64,000 nucleotides of DNA from positions 84,345 through 148,344 of the forward strand of contig NZ_BAGL01000064.1 in NCBI RefSeq assembly GCF_000308875.1, in the 5' to 3' direction. The DNA is from Nocardia transvalensis NBRC 15921 (GTDB lineage: Bacteria > Actinomycetota > Actinomycetes > Mycobacteriales > Mycobacteriaceae). The position numbers and the translations under genes are program-made. Below the pieces are notes generated by a model, which ran no database searches, had not been told where the DNA came from, and worked only from the letters and a program-made list of their open reading frames with translations. This document shows positions 43,017 to 52,052 of the stretch, one piece after another (position 1 is the first letter of the stretch; the number at the start of each line of letters is the position of its first letter).

Positions 43017-43185
43017 CGCAGCCCCTTCGACGTCACGCAATACGGCCGTACGAGCCTCAGGCTACCGCGCGGAATCGCGGGCCGCGCACCGGCCCGCATC
43101 CGTGGTGACCATTCATAACGCGCCGGGCCGTGTAGCAGACTCTGCGAAGAAGAGCAGCTGGTTGCCCCGTGCAAGGAGATCCTCG

Positions 43186-43606
43186 ATGAGTGCCGACCCC
43201 GACGTCGGATCGCGGACGCCGTTGCTGCCGTTGTACGCGGCCGGATTCGTGACCGCGTTCGGCGCGCACACCATCGCCGCCGGGCTGGCGGGATACACGG
43301 AGTCCGAACACGCGGGACTGCCCACGCTGGGCGTCCTGCTGGCTCTGTACGGGCGGAGGTGCTGCTGAAGCCGGTGTTCGGGTCGCTGGCGGACCGGATC
43401 GGCGCGCGGCCGGTGCTGCTCGGCGGGCTGGTGACCTTCGCGCCCGCGACGCCGGGCGGCTGCGTGACCGGACGGGGACGGTGACCGGGTTGCTGGTGGC
43501 CCCTGCCGGAATCGCCTGGGCGGCAATCGTTCCGGGGCTAGCGGGTATCGCCTCGGCCGCGGTGGTCATCGGGGTGACCCGGCGGCTTACCGGAGCGCCA
43601 GTTTGA
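43186..43606 (+). pseudogene. MFS transporter remnant
   Basis: ATG 43186 begins a normal MFS N-terminus (TPLLPLYAAGFVTAFGAHTI, then LGVLLALYG), but the frame runs into RRCC and stops at 43368. A +1 frame continues with VLLKPVFGSLADRIGARPVL, the conserved loop of MFS proteins, and then ends. A further frame near the end gives LLVAPAGIAWAAIVPGLAGI. In all about 140 of ~400 residues remain, broken by at least two frameshifts and deletions. It overlaps the GNAT gene end by 20 bp. It cannot make a working transporter. Confidence 0.75.
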
Positions 43607-44042
43607 AACCCACGTGGGTGGGCTCGAAGCCGAGTTTGCCGTAGAAGCGGTGGGCGTCCGAGCGGGTGGTGTCGGAGGTCAATTGCACCAGGACGCAGTC
43701 GCGTTCGCGGGCGCGCCGGACGCACTCCTCGATCAGGCGTGATCCCAGGCCCGCGCCGCGCAGCGATCGGTCGACGCGGACCGCCTCGATCTGTGCGCGC
43801 AGCGCGCCCCGGCGGGACAGTCCCGGCAGGAAGGTCAGCTGGGCCGTGCCCACCACGGCGCCACCGTCGTCGGCGACCAGCAGCTCCTCCCGCGGGTCCG
43901 CGGCGATGTCCGCGAAAGCCGCCCGATACGGGGCCAGATCGTCGGGGGATTCGCGGGTGCGGCCCAGCGGGTCGTCGGCGAGCATGGCCACCACCGCGGG
44001 AATGTCGTCGGCCGTCGCGAGCCGAAAGATGATCTCGTCCAT
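43587..44042 (-). CDS. GNAT-family N-acetyltransferase
   Basis: 151 residues. The acetyl-CoA site reads QIEAVRVDRSLRGAGLGSRL (RxxGxG/A), and the C-terminal strands are VLVQLTSDTTRSDAHRFYGK LGF, typical of GNAT enzymes. The acceptor is unknown. Confidence 0.88.
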   Translation of the reverse strand: MDEIIFRLATADDIPAVVAMLADDPLGRTRESPDDLAPYRAAFADIAADPREELLVADDGGAVVGTAQLTFLPGLSRRGALRAQIEAVRVDRSLRGAGLGSRLIEECVRRARERDCVLVQLTSDTTRSDAHRFYGKLGFEPTHVGFKLALR

Positions 44043-44089
44043 CCCCCGATCCCATCACGCGCGTGAGTACCGCCCTTCCAGCGGATTGA

Positions 44090-44103
44090 TGGACACTTGT
44101 CCA
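44090..44103. promoter_or_regulatory. perfect palindrome before the alpha/beta hydrolase gene
   Basis: TGGACACTTGTCCA is a 14-bp inverted repeat (TGGACA/TGTCCA), with another TGTCCAC 9 bp beyond it, 34 bp before the hydrolase start. It is suited to a repressor site. A related GGACAAA/TTTGTCC dyad is at 63535. Confidence 0.45.
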
Positions 44104-44137
44104 CACTTCTGTCCACCTCTCGGGTTATCCTGCCTGA

Positions 44138-44974
44138 GTGGTGGTAACGGAGCTGGTACGTGCTCGGGGACTGGAGTTCGAGGTCGACGTGCGCGGGCGC
44201 GACGGCGATGCGGGAGTCGTTCTGCTGCACGGTTTCCCGCAGAGTTCGGCGTCCTGGGAACTGGTGGGCGATGCGCTGGCCGCGCACGGGGTTCGCAGCT
44301 GGGCCCCGAATCAGCGGGGCTATTCGCCCGGCGCCCGGCCCGCGGGCATCGACGCCTACCGGCTGAGCGAGCTGACCGCCGACGTGCTCGCGCTGTGCGA
44401 CGAATTGTCTTTGGGCACGGTGCATCTGGTGGGGCATGACTGGGGCGCGATCGTGGCGTGGGCGACCGCGGCGCGGCGCCCGGAGCGGGTGGCGTCGCTG
44501 ACGGCGGTGTCGGTGCCGCATCCGGCGGCCTTCGCGCGAGCGCGCGTCGAGGATCCCGTGCAGCGCGAGAAGTCCGGCTACATCGAGCATCTGGTGCGGC
44601 CCGGTGCGGAGTATCTGCTGACCGCCGACGACGCGGCGGGCCTGCGGCTGGGATTCGGCGCGGCGGTGCCGCCCGCGATCGCCGACCGCCACATCGCGCG
44701 CCTCCTCGCGCCGAATGCCATGGCGAGCGCGCTGAACTGGTACCGCGCCATCGGCGGCGACTGGACCGCGGTGCCCCCGGTGACCACGCCGTCGACCCTG
44801 GTGTGGGGCACGGGCGATATCGCGGTCGCCCGCGCGGGCATCGATCTGTGCGCGGAGTTCGTGCACGCCGACTTCGACCTGCTGGTGCTCGACGACAAGG
44901 GGCACTGGCTGCCGGAGGAGGCGCCGGACGAACTCACCGCGGCGATCCTCGCGCGGCTGGACAGCGGCCGCTAG
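44138..44974 (+). CDS. alpha/beta hydrolase (epoxide hydrolase/haloalkane dehalogenase-like)
   Basis: 278 residues from GTG 44138. The oxyanion motif is LLHGFPQSSASWELV, the nucleophile is the Asp of VGHDWGAIVAW, and the catalytic His is in DDKGHWLPEEAPDEL. An Asp nucleophile and the HGFPQ motif point to the epoxide hydrolase/dehalogenase branch. The substrate is unknown. It overlaps the convergent secreted-protein gene by 4 bp. Confidence 0.85.
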   Translation: MVVTELVRARGLEFEVDVRGRDGDAGVVLLHGFPQSSASWELVGDALAAHGVRSWAPNQRGYSPGARPAGIDAYRLSELTADVLALCDELSLGTVHLVGHDWGAIVAWATAARRPERVASLTAVSVPHPAAFARARVEDPVQREKSGYIEHLVRPGAEYLLTADDAAGLRLGFGAAVPPAIADRHIARLLAPNAMASALNWYRAIGGDWTAVPPVTTPSTLVWGTGDIAVARAGIDLCAEFVHADFDLLVLDDKGHWLPEEAPDELTAAILARLDSGR

Positions 44975-45426
44975 GGCAGTACCAGGCAGGCCGATCCGGT
45001 ATTGATGCCGTTGCCGACCAGGACGTCCACCGCCGGGCCGCCCTCGGAACCCTGGTAGGCGGAGATGTGGTGCCAGCCGGGCCGGGTCGGGGTCCAGCCG
45101 ACCGTGGCCGTCCCGTTCGCCGGGGAGACGTAGTTGGCGGGGGCGAAGGAGGCGGCCTCGGTCCAGTCGTAGAACGACACGCCCCGGTCGTCGCCGATCG
45201 TGACGGTGGCGGTGAGGGTGTAGGTACACGACGTCCCGTACTGGCTCTGAGGTCCCCAGCTGAAAGCCGGTGTGCCAGGAGAAACCTGGAGATCGGTGAC
45301 GACGGCCCGCGCGGCCGGCGCGGTGAGGGCGGTCAGGAACCCGGCCGCCAGTACAGCGGTGGCGAGTCCGGTCGCGGCATATCCGGCCCGGCGACGGGAA
45401 TCGCCCGATGTCTTCGTCGTATGCAT
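44971..45426 (-). CDS. secreted hypothetical protein, Ig-like fold likely
   Basis: 151 residues. A signal peptide (TGLATAVLAAGFLTALTAPA, cleavage after ARA) is followed by a beta-rich mature part (TSCTYTLTATVTIGDD, GTATVGWTPTRPGWHHISAY) with two Cys (YGTSCTY and SACLVLP) that may form one disulfide. The WxPTRPGWHxISAY pattern resembles small Ig-like secreted proteins of actinobacteria. Function unknown. Confidence 0.75.
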   Translation of the reverse strand: MHTTKTSGDSRRRAGYAATGLATAVLAAGFLTALTAPAARAVVTDLQVSPGTPAFSWGPQSQYGTSCTYTLTATVTIGDDRGVSFYDWTEAASFAPANYVSPANGTATVGWTPTRPGWHHISAYQGSEGGPAVDVLVGNGINTGSACLVLP

Positions 45427-45613
45427 GGAAACCCTCTCTCTCCCAGAAGGATACGATGCGTCACCCCCGCCGCCGGCGGGCAGGGCCGAAAGTCATCGCT
45501 GTGACAATCGGCCCTACCAGGCCCGACGCGGGCTCCCTACCCTGGGCGTATTCCGGCCCTCCCACCCGAGCGCGACCCGGGTGTCTCCGGAATCCGACGA
45601 GCGAGGTGAGGGC

Positions 45614-46603
45614 GTGACGAACGGCAGCGAGATCCTGTCGGCGCCGCTGCGGCTGGTGACGAGCGGCCCGCACCGGCCCGCCGCGCCGGACCCGACGATG
45701 TTGCTCCGCCGCACAGCGCATTTCGCGGCGGCCGCGCAGTTCGGCGTGGAGCAGCCGACCGCGCTGCGGCGGCTGCACGCGGCCACCGGGACCCTGACCG
45801 GTGCGGCCGGGCTGGAGGATCTGCTCGGCCGGGTGCTGGACTCCGCGATCACGCTGACCGGCGCGGACTACGGGAACGTGCAACTGGTCGACCCGGCCAC
45901 GGGCGCGCTGCGGATCGTGACCCAGTCCGGTTTCGGCCCCGAATTCCTCGACTACTTCGCCGTGGTCGAGGACGCCACGTCGGCGTGCGGGCGCGCGGCG
46001 GCGACCGGTGCGCAGTTCGTCGTCGCCGATACCCGCAGCGACCCGGCGTTCGCCGCGCATCGCGCCATCGCGGAGCGGGCGCGATTCCGGGCTGTGCAGT
46101 CCACGCCGCTGTTGGCGTACGACGGCCGGCTGATCGGGATGGTGTCGACCCATCTGCGCGACCCGTATCGCGCGGCCGGGCACGACCTCCGGATCCTGCG
46201 ACTGTTCGGCGATGTCGCGGGAGAGCTGGTGGCGCACCGGCTGGGCGCCGCGGACTCGATCGGCTGGATCGTGATCGAGGCGTTGCTGATGCCCGGGTCG
46301 GGCCGGAAGTCACCGCACGGCGGTGGTGCCGTGGCACCGAACGGGCATGCGGCGCGGCGTATGTCGAACGGAAGCGCCGGGAAGTCGTGGCCTGCCCGGC
46401 CCGAACGGACCGCATCCGAACTGGCGGGGGATGTCGTCGGCGACCTGTTCACGGCGGGACTGGGCCTGCGGAACGCCGTCGATCTGCTGGGCGACGGTCA
46501 TGCCCGGGACCGTATCGTCGCGGTCGCCGAGGGTCTCGACGACGCCATCCGCCGGATCCGCGCCGAGATGCTGTGCGTCGTCGCCGGTGACCCGCTGCCC
46601 TGA
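45614..46603 (+). CDS. GAF protein with degenerate DevS-type histidine-kinase tail
   Basis: 329 residues from GTG 45614. Residues 45-205 are a GAF domain (LDSAITLTGADYGNVQLVDP ... FRAVQSTPLLAYDGRLIGMV). From about 270 the sequence PERTASELAGDVVGDLFTAG aligns with the dimerisation helix of DevS/NarL-type kinases, whose pattern is ERIARDLHDxVIQRLFAxGL. The phosphoacceptor His is Ala here and no ATPase domain follows. It therefore cannot work as a kinase by itself; it may be a sensor or decoy partner. Confidence 0.75.
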   Translation: MTNGSEILSAPLRLVTSGPHRPAAPDPTMLLRRTAHFAAAAQFGVEQPTALRRLHAATGTLTGAAGLEDLLGRVLDSAITLTGADYGNVQLVDPATGALRIVTQSGFGPEFLDYFAVVEDATSACGRAAATGAQFVVADTRSDPAFAAHRAIAERARFRAVQSTPLLAYDGRLIGMVSTHLRDPYRAAGHDLRILRLFGDVAGELVAHRLGAADSIGWIVIEALLMPGSGRKSPHGGGAVAPNGHAARRMSNGSAGKSWPARPERTASELAGDVVGDLFTAGLGLRNAVDLLGDGHARDRIVAVAEGLDDAIRRIRAEMLCVVAGDPLP

Positions 46604-46783
46604 GCCGGGGCCGAAAGACTCTTCGCAACACCGCCTGTGAGCGCGAATATGAAGCGATGGACGAGCGCGGTCCGGTCGCCGCGACATCCGTGTGCTCCGA
46701 GGGACAGCGGGCTGAGGGGTCATCGGTAGTGGCGTAGCCGGCCGCGTTCCAGGGACGATTCCGGGGGAGACTGGGAGTAGCCC

Positions 46784-47236
46784 GTGAGCATCGGACTATT
46801 CGGTGATCTGGACGGTCGGCGCCGGGTGGTGGACTTGAGTACGGCCGAGGCGATGCGGCTGCTCGCCGGGACACTGTTCGGGCGGGTGATGTTCACCCGG
46901 GAGGCGCTGCCCTCGATGTGCCTGGTGAACCATCTGGTGGAGGACGACGGGACGGTGGTTCTGCGGGCCGGGTTGATCGCGCCGTCCTCGGGGGTGCTGC
47001 GCGCCGGGCAGCGGGACGTGCTGGCGTACGAGGCCGACGAATTCGATCCGGTCCGGTACGTGGGCTGGTCGGTGGTGGTCGTCGGATTCGCCTCCGTGGT
47101 CACCGATTCCGCGCTGCTGGCCGGATACCGGGAGCGGTTGCCGGCGTGGGGGCAGTCCGATACCTTCCTCGCGATCGAGCCGTCCACGATCACGGGGGCC
47201 CGGCTGGTCGACAAGTCGCAGCAGTCCGCGTTGTGA
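46784..47236 (+). CDS. pyridoxamine 5'-phosphate oxidase-like flavin-binding protein
   Basis: 150 residues from GTG 46784. LSTAEAMRLLAGTLFGRVMF opens the split-barrel fold, and MCLVNHLVEDDGTVVLRAG and VVVVGFASVVTDSA follow. Proteins of this type bind FMN, F420 or heme and are common stress proteins of mycobacteria and nocardiae. No specific substrate. Confidence 0.8.
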   Translation: MSIGLFGDLDGRRRVVDLSTAEAMRLLAGTLFGRVMFTREALPSMCLVNHLVEDDGTVVLRAGLIAPSSGVLRAGQRDVLAYEADEFDPVRYVGWSVVVVGFASVVTDSALLAGYRERLPAWGQSDTFLAIEPSTITGARLVDKSQQSAL

Positions 47237-47501
47237 TCGGTGACCGCGCCGCCCCGGCCGACACGCAGATATTCCTCCCCGGCTACAACCATCTCGGCGT
47301 CCTCACCGATGTCGTTCTGGTGCTCGGCGGTTCTGCGGGAAAAGGTCACGCTGAACATTGTGTGTGTGGGGCGGCGGTGCTCCCCACTAGTGGCGAATTG
47401 CGTTGTCGTTCACGTCGTATCGTGGGATTCGCGCTCGGCTGCGTAATGCCGTGACGGCAGGACCGGCGCACGTATATTCCGATGGAAATGAGGATCGCCG
47501 C

Positions 47502-47660
47502 ATGAGATCGCTCGAATTGGACACCTTCCGGACCGACTTCGATACGGCCGGAAATCTCGAAGACGAAGTGGCCGAATTCATTCGGTTGCAGGATATGCAC
47601 GACACCCGTCTGGCCTCGATCGGGACCGCCTTCAGTTCGTTCCCGACCTGCTGTTCGTGA
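47502..47660 (+). CDS. lanA: class II lanthipeptide precursor (LanA)
   Basis: 52 residues from ATG 47502; GAGGA lies about ten bases upstream. An acidic leader (LEDEVAEFIRLQDMHDTRLA) is followed by IGTAFSSFPTCCS at the C-terminus. Possible dehydration sites are Thr42, Ser45, Ser46, Thr49 and Ser52; the thiols are Cys50 and Cys51, adjacent and almost last. There is no Gly-Gly cut site; IG/TAF is one possible leader end. It lies 21 bp before lanM, so it is its substrate by position. The core sequence is not one I recognise. Confidence 0.8.
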   Translation: MRSLELDTFRTDFDTAGNLEDEVAEFIRLQDMHDTRLASIGTAFSSFPTCCS

Positions 47661-47681
47661 CGGACGCGGCACCGGCTCGCC

Positions 47682-50600
47682 GTGACAGGTGACGCTGCCG
47701 CTCGGCTGGCGCGCTGGCGCCGGGCGGTGCCGTTCGAGGCCGACGCCTCGGGCGGCGCCGCCGTCCCCGGCGCGGTACTCGACGGCGACGAGCTGTGGCG
47801 ACTTCGCCTGGCCACGGCGGGTCTCGACGAGGACCGCCTCCTGACTCTGCTGGCCGCCGACACCACGGACCGGGATACCGCGGCGGCCGTCGACCTCCTG
47901 TGCCGCGGCGTCTCCGCGCCGGACGCGACCCGGCGTCCGTTCCTGGCGGCGACGGGCGAACTGCTGGTCCGCCTACGGGAAGAACTCGCCGCCCGGGTGT
48001 GCGAATTGTCGGCCGGGTCCGCGAATTTCGCCGCGCGGATCCGTGACCCGGACCTCCTCGTATCGGCCATGGTCGAGGAGGGAATCGCCGGCACGGTCGA
48101 TACGATGCTGCACCGGAGCATGGTGTCGGAATTGGCCCGGGAACGGGCGGCGAATTCGCTCGCGGGGGAGACTTCCGCGGAGCGATTCGACTCCTTCGTG
48201 AAGAATTTCGCCGATCCGGATAGACGCCGATCCTTTTACGGCAGATATCCGTTGCTGGCGCAACGAATAGTCGTCGTGACCGGTCGCTGGCGGACGGCCG
48301 CCGAAGAATTGCTGACGCGCCTCGCGACCGATCTGCCGCATATGTCCGAACTCGGCGCACCGCCGGATATCGGTCCGGTCGTCGCCGTCCGGACCGGACT
48401 GGGCGATCTCCACCGCGGCGCTCGCTCGGTCGCGCGGATCGAGTTCGAATCCGGCTGGAAGGTCGTGTACAAGCCGCGGCCGTCCGCCGTCGACGCGCAC
48501 TTCCAGGACCTGGTGGCCTGGATCGGCCACCGCGTGCCGGGGCTCAGGCTGCGGATCGTGCGGTGCCTCGATCGCGGCGCGTACGGCTGGATGGAATTCG
48601 TCGAGTCGCGGCCGTGCGCGGACACCCGCGAACTGCGCACCTTCTACCGGCGGCAGGGCGCACTGCTGGCGCTGCTGTACATCCTGCACGCCAACGACAT
48701 CAGCGCCGAGAACCTGATCGCGGCGGGCGATCAGCCGGTGCTGGTCGATCTGGAGACGCTGCTGCAACCGCGGATCGACGCCCTGCGCCACGCGGGCCGC
48801 ACACCGGCCGAGACGGCGGCGGCCGACCTCGTGACCGGTTCCGTCATCCACGCCGGACTGTTGCCCTCGGGCCAGTCGGGATGGGCCGAGCTGTCGGGGA
48901 TGAGCATCACCGACGGACCGGCGACGAGTTCGGTGCGGATCGCGCATGTCGAGGGCGGCGGCACCGACGAGATGCGTATCCGGTTGCGGCAGGCCGAATT
49001 ACCCCGCGCCCGCAATCAGCCGAACCGGGTGCCGGGGACGGTGCGCTTGCGCGACTACACCGAGGAGGTGGTCACCGGATTCCGCGAGGTGTACGACGTC
49101 TTGCACAGGCGCCGTGCCGAACTGATTGCACCGGGCGGGCCGCTCACAGCATTCCGGGGCGACGAGGTCCGCGTCCTGCTCCGCGACACCAGCACCTACG
49201 GCATGATTCTCGGGATGTCGTTCCATCCGCGACTGCTGCGCGACCGATGGGACCAGGAACGCCACCTCGACCTGCTGTGGCGGGAGATCGCCACCAAACC
49301 CGGCCTGGCCGCCGCGACCGAGGGTGAGCGGCACGCGTTGTGGCACTGCGATATTCCCGTGTTCTCCGCTCGGGTCGAGGAGGCCGCGGTGGTGGACGAT
49401 CGCGGTGAGGTCGTCCTGCGGGAGGGCGTGACCTCGGGCTGGCGGACGGCCACCGACATTCTCGATCGCCTGGGCCCGGACGACCTCGCCCGGCAGCTCT
49501 GGCTCATCCGCGCCTGCCTGCTCACCAACGGCGTCCGCTGGGATCAGCCGGTCGTGCTCGCCCGGGACAGCCACACGCCCGCGGCCACGCCCGCCGACGA
49601 CGGATCGCTGCTCGCGCTGGCGAGCAGCGTCGCCGACCGGCTCGCCGAACTGGCTGTGGAGGATTCGGACGGCGCGGTGTGGCTGGGCGTGCACACCACC
49701 GCCGGAACCAACTGGGAGGTCGGCGAGGTCGGGCCCGACCTGTATTCCGGCGGGCTCGGAATCGCCCTGTTCCTGGCCCATTACGCCGAAGTGAGCGGGG
49801 AGACCGAACACCGTGCCCGCGCCCGGCGGGCGGTCGCCACCGCGCTCCGGCAGATCGACCGGGGCCATCTCGCGCGCGGCGGGGGCGAACTCGGACTGCT
49901 GGGTCTCGGCGGCGCGGTCTACGCGCTGTCGGAACTGGGCACGCTCTGGCAGGACGACGGATTACTGTCGGCCGCAGTACATCTCGCGCAGTCGATGCCG
50001 AGACTCATCGACGAGGACGAGGAATTCGCGGTCATGGACGGCAGTGCGGGCGCGCTGCTCGGTCTTGCCGCGCTGGCGCGATCCGGACGCGGCGGCGCGA
50101 TCCGCGATATCGCACGCCGCGCCGCCGACCGGCTGGTGTGCACGCAGGGCGACACCGCCTCCGGGGCGGCCTGGCTGCCACGGCGCATGCGTGAACTCGG
50201 CATCGTCCGGCGACCGCTGGCGGGCTACGGGCACGGCGCTTCCGGCGTGGCATCGGCCCTGGCATGTGCCGCCGAGATACTCGGGGACGCAACGTATCTC
50301 GACGCCGCACTGCGTGCCGTGCGATACGAACGCGAACTGTTCGACGTCGACCGGAACAACTGGCGCGACATCCGCGAACTCACGGATGCCGAGGGTTTCG
50401 CCCTCGAGCGGCGCGGCGACTGGACCGCCACGGAGGGCAATTCGATCGCCTGGTGCCACGGCGCGGCCGGAATCGGCCTCGCGCGGCTGCACCTGCTCCG
50501 GCACATCGACGCCGCACAACTGCGCGCGGATCTCGACACGGCGGTGGAGACCACCCTGCACGGCGGCTTCGGCAACGGACACTCGTTGTGCCACGGCGAT

Positions 50601-50846
50601 TTCGGCAGCCTCGAGCTGGCCGCCACCGTCGCCGCCGAACGCTCCGACGACGCCCTGTGGCGCCGGCTGCGCCGGCACGCGGCCACCGTCGCCGGCGATA
50701 TCGCCCGCCGCGGCCCGCGCTGCGGTCTGTACCGCGACCTCGAGGTCCCGGGGCTCTACACGGGCCTGGCGGGCATCGGGTTCGGGGCATTGCGGGTCAG
50801 TGCGCTGCCGGGCGGGCCGGGTCCATTGATCGGCAGTGCGCACTGA
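47682..50846 (+). CDS. lanM: class II lanthipeptide synthetase (LanM)
   Basis: 1054 residues from GTG 47682. The N-terminal ~640 residues are the kinase-like dehydratase: WKVVYKPRPSAVDAHFQ (ATP Lys), HANDISAENLI and VLVDLETLL. The C-terminal part, about 670-1050, is a LanC-type cyclase with LYSGGLGIALFLAHYAEVSG and the zinc ligands Cys925 (AWCHGAAG) and Cys970-His971 (LCHGDFG). It phosphorylates and dehydrates Ser/Thr of the precursor and adds Cys thiols to form lanthionine rings. No LanT, protease or immunity gene is adjacent. It is convergent with the acyl-CoA dehydrogenase gene. Confidence 0.95.
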   Translation: MTGDAAARLARWRRAVPFEADASGGAAVPGAVLDGDELWRLRLATAGLDEDRLLTLLAADTTDRDTAAAVDLLCRGVSAPDATRRPFLAATGELLVRLREELAARVCELSAGSANFAARIRDPDLLVSAMVEEGIAGTVDTMLHRSMVSELARERAANSLAGETSAERFDSFVKNFADPDRRRSFYGRYPLLAQRIVVVTGRWRTAAEELLTRLATDLPHMSELGAPPDIGPVVAVRTGLGDLHRGARSVARIEFESGWKVVYKPRPSAVDAHFQDLVAWIGHRVPGLRLRIVRCLDRGAYGWMEFVESRPCADTRELRTFYRRQGALLALLYILHANDISAENLIAAGDQPVLVDLETLLQPRIDALRHAGRTPAETAAADLVTGSVIHAGLLPSGQSGWAELSGMSITDGPATSSVRIAHVEGGGTDEMRIRLRQAELPRARNQPNRVPGTVRLRDYTEEVVTGFREVYDVLHRRRAELIAPGGPLTAFRGDEVRVLLRDTSTYGMILGMSFHPRLLRDRWDQERHLDLLWREIATKPGLAAATEGERHALWHCDIPVFSARVEEAAVVDDRGEVVLREGVTSGWRTATDILDRLGPDDLARQLWLIRACLLTNGVRWDQPVVLARDSHTPAATPADDGSLLALASSVADRLAELAVEDSDGAVWLGVHTTAGTNWEVGEVGPDLYSGGLGIALFLAHYAEVSGETEHRARARRAVATALRQIDRGHLARGGGELGLLGLGGAVYALSELGTLWQDDGLLSAAVHLAQSMPRLIDEDEEFAVMDGSAGALLGLAALARSGRGGAIRDIARRAADRLVCTQGDTASGAAWLPRRMRELGIVRRPLAGYGHGASGVASALACAAEILGDATYLDAALRAVRYERELFDVDRNNWRDIRELTDAEGFALERRGDWTATEGNSIAWCHGAAGIGLARLHLLRHIDAAQLRADLDTAVETTLHGGFGNGHSLCHGDFGSLELAATVAAERSDDALWRRLRRHAATVAGDIARRGPRCGLYRDLEVPGLYTGLAGIGFGALRVSALPGGPGPLIGSAH

Positions 50847-50865
50847 GCGCCGGCGGTCGAGAGGA

Positions 50866-52038
50866 TTATCGAGGCAGGCCCAGGATGCGTTCGGCGATGA
50901 TGTTGCGCTGGATCTCGGAGGTGCCGCCGGCGATGGTGTGGGCGAAGGAGCGGGCGTAGCGGTCGAACCAGCCGGGCGCGGTCACCTCGGGATTGAGCGG
51001 GCTGAAGTGCGCGGTGACGACATCGCGGTCCAGGCCGTCGGATTCCGCTGCGGCGAGGGCGCTTTCGGTGGCGCTCTGGACGGCCTCCGAACCCAGGAGC
51101 TTCAGCACCGACAGGCCCGCCGCGTCGACCTCGCCGCGGGCCGCCCCGGCCAGCGCCGCCGAGCCGAGCAGGCGCAGGGCATAGGTGTCCAGGACGAGCC
51201 GGGCGTAGCGGTCGGCGTCCAGCTCGGTCACCGGGTGGAAGTCGGTGAGCAGGTGATCGAGGCGGTCGGCGTAGCTGAGCCACAACAGGGTTCGCTCGTG
51301 GCCGAGCGATCCGTTGGCCACGGCCCAGCCGCGGTGGAGTTCGCCGACGAGGTTCTCGGCGGGCACGACGACATCGCGGAGGAAGACCTCGTTCAGGTCG
51401 AGATCGCGCGGATCGGTGATCGAGGCGAAGGGCCGGCGTTCGACACCCGGTGTGCCGGTGGGGATCAGCAGCGCCGAGATACCGCGGTGCTTGGCCGCCG
51501 CCGGATCGGTCCGCACGAAGGCGAGCAGGACGTCGGCGTCGTGGGCCCCGGAGGTCCAGATCTTCTGGCCGTCGACCACGAAGTGGTCGCCGTCGAGCAC
51601 CGCGCGGGTGCGCAGCGCGGCGAGGTCGGATCCGGCGCCGGGCTCGCTCATACCGAGCGAGGCCGTGCACTCGCCGCGCAGGATCGGGATCGCCCACCGC
51701 TCCTGCTGTTCCGGCGTGCCGAAGGAGATCAGCGAGGCGGCGACGATGCCCAGACCCTGCGGGTTGAAGGTCTGGTAGATCCGGCGCGCGGCCAGCTCCT
51801 CCTTGTGCACGTACTGCTGGAGGATTCCGGCGTTCCGGCCGCCGAACCGCGGCGAATTGCCCGGCAGCAGCCAGCCGTGCTCGAACTGCACGCGCTGCCA
51901 GCGCCGCGCCCAGGCGGGGATGTGCGCGGTCGAGTGGGCGCGTTCGGCGGCCTCGGCCTCGGCGGGCAGATGCTCGTCGAGGAAGGCCGCGAATTCGGCG
52001 CGGAACTGCTCGACGTCCTCGTCGAAGGTCAGTCGCAC
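50866..52038 (-). CDS. acyl-CoA dehydrogenase family protein
   Basis: 390 residues from GTG 52038, GGAGAGG upstream. FAD/substrate segments include GECTASLGMSEPGAGSDLAA and VVDGQKIWTSGAHDADVLLA, and the C-terminal AGGTSEIQRNIIAERILGLP is the usual ending. It desaturates an acyl-CoA and passes electrons to ETF. It is 14 bp from the aldehyde dehydrogenase gene on the same strand, so it is in the catabolic operon. Confidence 0.9.
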   Translation of the reverse strand: MRLTFDEDVEQFRAEFAAFLDEHLPAEAEAAERAHSTAHIPAWARRWQRVQFEHGWLLPGNSPRFGGRNAGILQQYVHKEELAARRIYQTFNPQGLGIVAASLISFGTPEQQERWAIPILRGECTASLGMSEPGAGSDLAALRTRAVLDGDHFVVDGQKIWTSGAHDADVLLAFVRTDPAAAKHRGISALLIPTGTPGVERRPFASITDPRDLDLNEVFLRDVVVPAENLVGELHRGWAVANGSLGHERTLLWLSYADRLDHLLTDFHPVTELDADRYARLVLDTYALRLLGSAALAGAARGEVDAAGLSVLKLLGSEAVQSATESALAAAESDGLDRDVVTAHFSPLNPEVTAPGWFDRYARSFAHTIAGGTSEIQRNIIAERILGLPR

Positions 52039-52052
52039 GGTGCCTCTCCGAT

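Noticed and set aside
47240..47446. Small open frame before the lanthipeptide precursor as a second precursor
   Set aside because: Cys are present, but there is no acidic leader or ribosome site and the sequence is basic; the 47502 gene fits far better.
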